In this document: positions 14,101-15,988 of the stretch, piece by piece
Position numbering within the stretch: position 1 is the stretch's first letter
Layout: each line of letters begins with the position of its first letter
Made by a program: the position numbers and the translations under genes
DNA from: an uncultured Clostridia bacterium
GTDB taxonomy: Bacteria; Bacillota; Clostridia; UMGS1810
Direction of reading: 5' to 3'
DNA length: 15,988 bases
Assembly (NCBI GenBank): GCA_905210855.1
Contig: CAJLYL010000031.1
Coordinates: forward strand, 1 to 15,988
The notes under the pieces: generated by a model
The model's database searches: none
Told to the model about the DNA's origin: nothing
Seen by the model: the letters and a program-made list of their open reading frames with translations, nothing else

Positions 14101-15906
14101 ATGCCGAGACAAGATAAAATAAGGAATTTTTGCATAATTGCACATATAGACCACGGAAAATCCACACTTGCGGACAGAATGCTTGAGAAAACGGGAGTTC
14201 TGACGCAAAGAGAAATGCAGGACCAGATTCTTGACAACATGGATTTGGAGCGTGAAAAGGGGATAACCATCAAGGCGAGGGCTGTCAAGCTTGTATACAA
14301 GGCAAACGACGGCAACGAATATGAATTCAACCTTATAGACACGCCCGGTCATGTGGATTTCAATTACGAGGTATCGCGCAGCCTTGCCGCCTGCGAGGGA
14401 GCGATACTTATTGTTGACGCCGCGCAGGGCGTTGAGGCTCAAACGCTGGCAAACACATATCTGGCGGTTGACCACAACCTTGAGATAGTGCCCGTCATAA
14501 ACAAAATAGATTTGCCGAGTGCCAGACCGGATGAGGTAAAGCAGGAGATTGAGGATATAATCGGCATCGAAGCCGAGGACGCGCCGCTGATTTCCGCAAA
14601 GCAGGGTATCGGCATAGAGGCGGTTCTCGAAAAGGTTGTAGAGATGATTCCTGCGCCGAGCGGAGACGAAAACGCACCGCTTAAGGCACTGATATTCGAT
14701 TCCTATTATGACGCGTACAAGGGCGCAATCGCATATGTGCGCGTGTTTGACGGCAGCGTGAGCGTGGGCGATACCATCAGATTCATGGCAAGCGGAAAAG
14801 AATTCCCGGTGGTTGAGGTGGGTCACCTGTCGCCGCTCGGCTCAATGCCGTGCAAAACTCTCATGGCAGGCGAGGTCGGTTACATAGCCGCGAGCATAAA
14901 AACCGTGTCCGACGCAAGGGTCGGCGACACCGTGACAAACGCGGCAGCCCCTGCGGCAGAGCCTCTCCCGGGCTACAAAAAGGTTAATCCAATGGTATAC
15001 TGCGGCATTTACCCTGCCGACGGAGCAAAATACTCCGACCTGAGAGACGCCCTTGAAAAGCTTCAGCTCAATGACGCTGCGCTGTCGTTTGACCCCGAGA
15101 CCTCCGTTGCGCTCGGCTTCGGATTCCGCTGCGGATTCCTCGGCTTGCTCCACATGGAGATAATTCAGGAGAGAATCGAGCGCGAATACAACATAGACAT
15201 TATCACAACCGCGCCGAGCGTTATATACCGCGTAACCAAGACCAACGGAGAGGTTATCATGATAGACAACCCGACAAATCTTCCGTCACCGTCGGAGATA
15301 GAGTTTATGGAAGAGCCTGTTGTCAAGGCGGACATAATGCTGCCGACTGATTTTGTGGGCAACATTATGGATTTGTGCCAGGAGCGCCGCGGCACCTTTA
15401 AGGATATGCAGTATCTGGACAAAACCCGTGTTGTGCTGCACTATGATATGCCGCTCAATGAGATTATATACGACTTTTTTGACGCGCTCAAATCGCGCAC
15501 AAAGGGTTATGCCTCGCTCGACTATGAGATGAAGGGGTATCAGCGCTCCGAGCTTGTCAAGCTCGATATGCTGCTCAACGGCGATGTGGTTGATGCGCTG
15601 TCGTTTATAGTACACACCGACAAGGCATACTCGCGCGGCAGAAAAATTGCGGAAAAGCTGAAAGAATCCATTCCGCGGCAGCTCTTCGAGGTGCCCATTC
15701 AGGCTGCAATCGGCAACAAAATAATCGCCAGAGAGACCGTTAAGGCGCTGCGCAAGGACGTGCTCGCAAAGTGCTACGGCGGAGATATAACCCGAAAGAA
15801 AAAGCTGCTTGAAAAGCAGAAAGAGGGCAAAAAGAGGATGCGCCAGGTCGGCACGGTGGAGATTCCGCAGGAGGCGTTTATGTCCGTGCTCAAGCTGGAC
15901 GAATAA
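14101..15906 (+). CDS. lepA: Elongation factor 4 (LepA), ribosome-associated GTPase
   Basis: This 601-residue translational GTPase has the usual LepA length. It binds ribosomes and affects translocation and subunit biogenesis, mainly under ionic or cold stress. GTPase motifs: AHIDHGKST (14-22), DTPGH (80-84, catalytic H84), NKID (134-137) and SAK (165-167). EF-G-like domains II, III and V follow, with ALGFGFRCGFLGLLHMEI as the domain III landmark. The LepA-specific C-terminal domain covers about the last 110 residues, rich in basic residues (DITRKKKLLEKQKEGKKRM). ATG at 14101 follows AAGGAG by 7 bases. The partner often found downstream in Firmicutes (hemW) is not visible because the window ends in an insertion element. 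Confidence 0.99.
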   Translation: MPRQDKIRNFCIIAHIDHGKSTLADRMLEKTGVLTQREMQDQILDNMDLEREKGITIKARAVKLVYKANDGNEYEFNLIDTPGHVDFNYEVSRSLAACEGAILIVDAAQGVEAQTLANTYLAVDHNLEIVPVINKIDLPSARPDEVKQEIEDIIGIEAEDAPLISAKQGIGIEAVLEKVVEMIPAPSGDENAPLKALIFDSYYDAYKGAIAYVRVFDGSVSVGDTIRFMASGKEFPVVEVGHLSPLGSMPCKTLMAGEVGYIAASIKTVSDARVGDTVTNAAAPAAEPLPGYKKVNPMVYCGIYPADGAKYSDLRDALEKLQLNDAALSFDPETSVALGFGFRCGFLGLLHMEIIQERIEREYNIDIITTAPSVIYRVTKTNGEVIMIDNPTNLPSPSEIEFMEEPVVKADIMLPTDFVGNIMDLCQERRGTFKDMQYLDKTRVVLHYDMPLNEIIYDFFDALKSRTKGYASLDYEMKGYQRSELVKLDMLLNGDVVDALSFIVHTDKAYSRGRKIAEKLKESIPRQLFEVPIQAAIGNKIIARETVKALRKDVLAKCYGGDITRKKKLLEKQKEGKKRMRQVGTVEIPQEAFMSVLKLDE

Positions 15907-15917
15907 TTAATAACAAC

Positions 15918-15933
15918 AAAAAAGCGACGGCTC
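15918..15933 (+). terminator. 5' arm of a split lepA terminator
   Basis: Six A (15918-15923) followed by GCGACGGCTC (15924-15933) have the form of the left half of a bidirectional hairpin terminator, 12 bases after the lepA stop. No matching arm follows. Instead the insertion-sequence end begins at 15934. The right arm (GAGCCGTCGC plus T-run) is predicted beyond the far end of the element, outside the window. Confidence 0.5.
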
Positions 15934-15988
15934 TGATGTGACCCCCAAAAGTTAGACTTTTTATAGCGTAGTAGTTTTAACGACTGCT
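15934..15988. mobile_element. Terminal end of an IS3-family-like insertion sequence
   Basis: The stretch from TGATGTGACCCCCAAAAG (15934-15951) into TTAGACTTTT closely resembles terminal repeats of IS3-family (IS150-like) elements, which start with TG and carry a similar CCC-AAAA-GTT-GAC core. Further in, AGTAG (15970-15974) can pair with CTGCT (15984-15988), and TAGCGT (15964-15969) directly before it suggests a longer hairpin completed outside the window. No transposase codons are visible, so the assignment rests on recalled end sequences, and the orientation is open. Confidence 0.6.

Noticed and set aside
14086..14826. Open frame of 246 codons on the minus strand
   Set aside because: It is antisense to the lepA GTPase domain and overlaps the lepA start; it has no recognisable motifs.
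1..15988. Search for CRISPR arrays, tRNA/rRNA genes, toxin-antitoxin pairs or defence systems
   Set aside because: No regularly spaced repeats, tRNA-like cloverleaf segments or rRNA-like stretches were seen, and every sizeable gene has a housekeeping or common enzyme assignment.

Overview
The window reads as a piece of chromosome from an anaerobic, low-to-moderate-GC Firmicute, most likely a clostridial gut lineage close to the Oscillospiraceae/Ruminococcaceae. Signs of this are the gene order yybS-gdpP-rplI-dnaB and tilS-hpt-ftsH, strong purine-rich Shine-Dalgarno sites, AT-rich intergenic DNA with sigma-A type promoters, an FMN riboswitch in front of a RibU-type riboflavin transporter, a PdaB-like deacetylase, and frequent GTG/TTG starts. 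The genus cannot be fixed from the sequence alone. Most genes are core housekeeping genes, and I see no defence system, CRISPR array, tRNA or rRNA.

Left block, plus strand (1-4828). It opens with the 3' end of a coiled-coil zinc-ribbon protein. Next is a complete FMN control unit: promoter, RFN aptamer and intrinsic terminator, followed by ribU and a 5-formyltetrahydrofolate cyclo-ligase. A second promoter drives a dGTPase-like HD hydrolase that starts with TTG. A polysaccharide deacetylase of PdaB type and a short-chain dehydrogenase follow on the same strand.

Junction (4829-5248). This stretch holds a perfect-consensus promoter with a nested palindrome over its -10. It drives the 84-codon remnant of a calcineurin-like phosphoesterase gene broken by an in-frame TGA and truncated. 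A strong bidirectional terminator then separates this remnant from the convergent ftsH operon.

Central block, minus strand (13927 down to 5249). Seven genes are packed head to tail: a YybS-like DUF2232 membrane protein, gdpP (c-di-AMP hydrolysis), rplI (ribosomal protein bL9), dnaB (replicative helicase), tilS (tRNA-Ile lysidine synthase), hpt (purine salvage) and ftsH (membrane protease). Stops overlap the next start or its ribosome-binding site at almost every junction, so this looks like one long operon joining two clusters that are separate in Bacillus subtilis. A sigma-A-like promoter precedes it.

Right block (14039-15988). A promoter divergent from the operon drives lepA (elongation factor 4). 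Just past lepA the sequence runs into what looks like the terminal repeat of an IS3-family insertion sequence. The element seems to have landed inside the lepA terminator hairpin, leaving only its 5' arm in the window.

I did not find an evident new biological system. The points most worth a second look are the interrupted phosphoesterase gene with its intact strong promoter and palindrome, the IS insertion into the lepA terminator, the merged seven-gene operon, and the altered metal-binding motif of the deacetylase.
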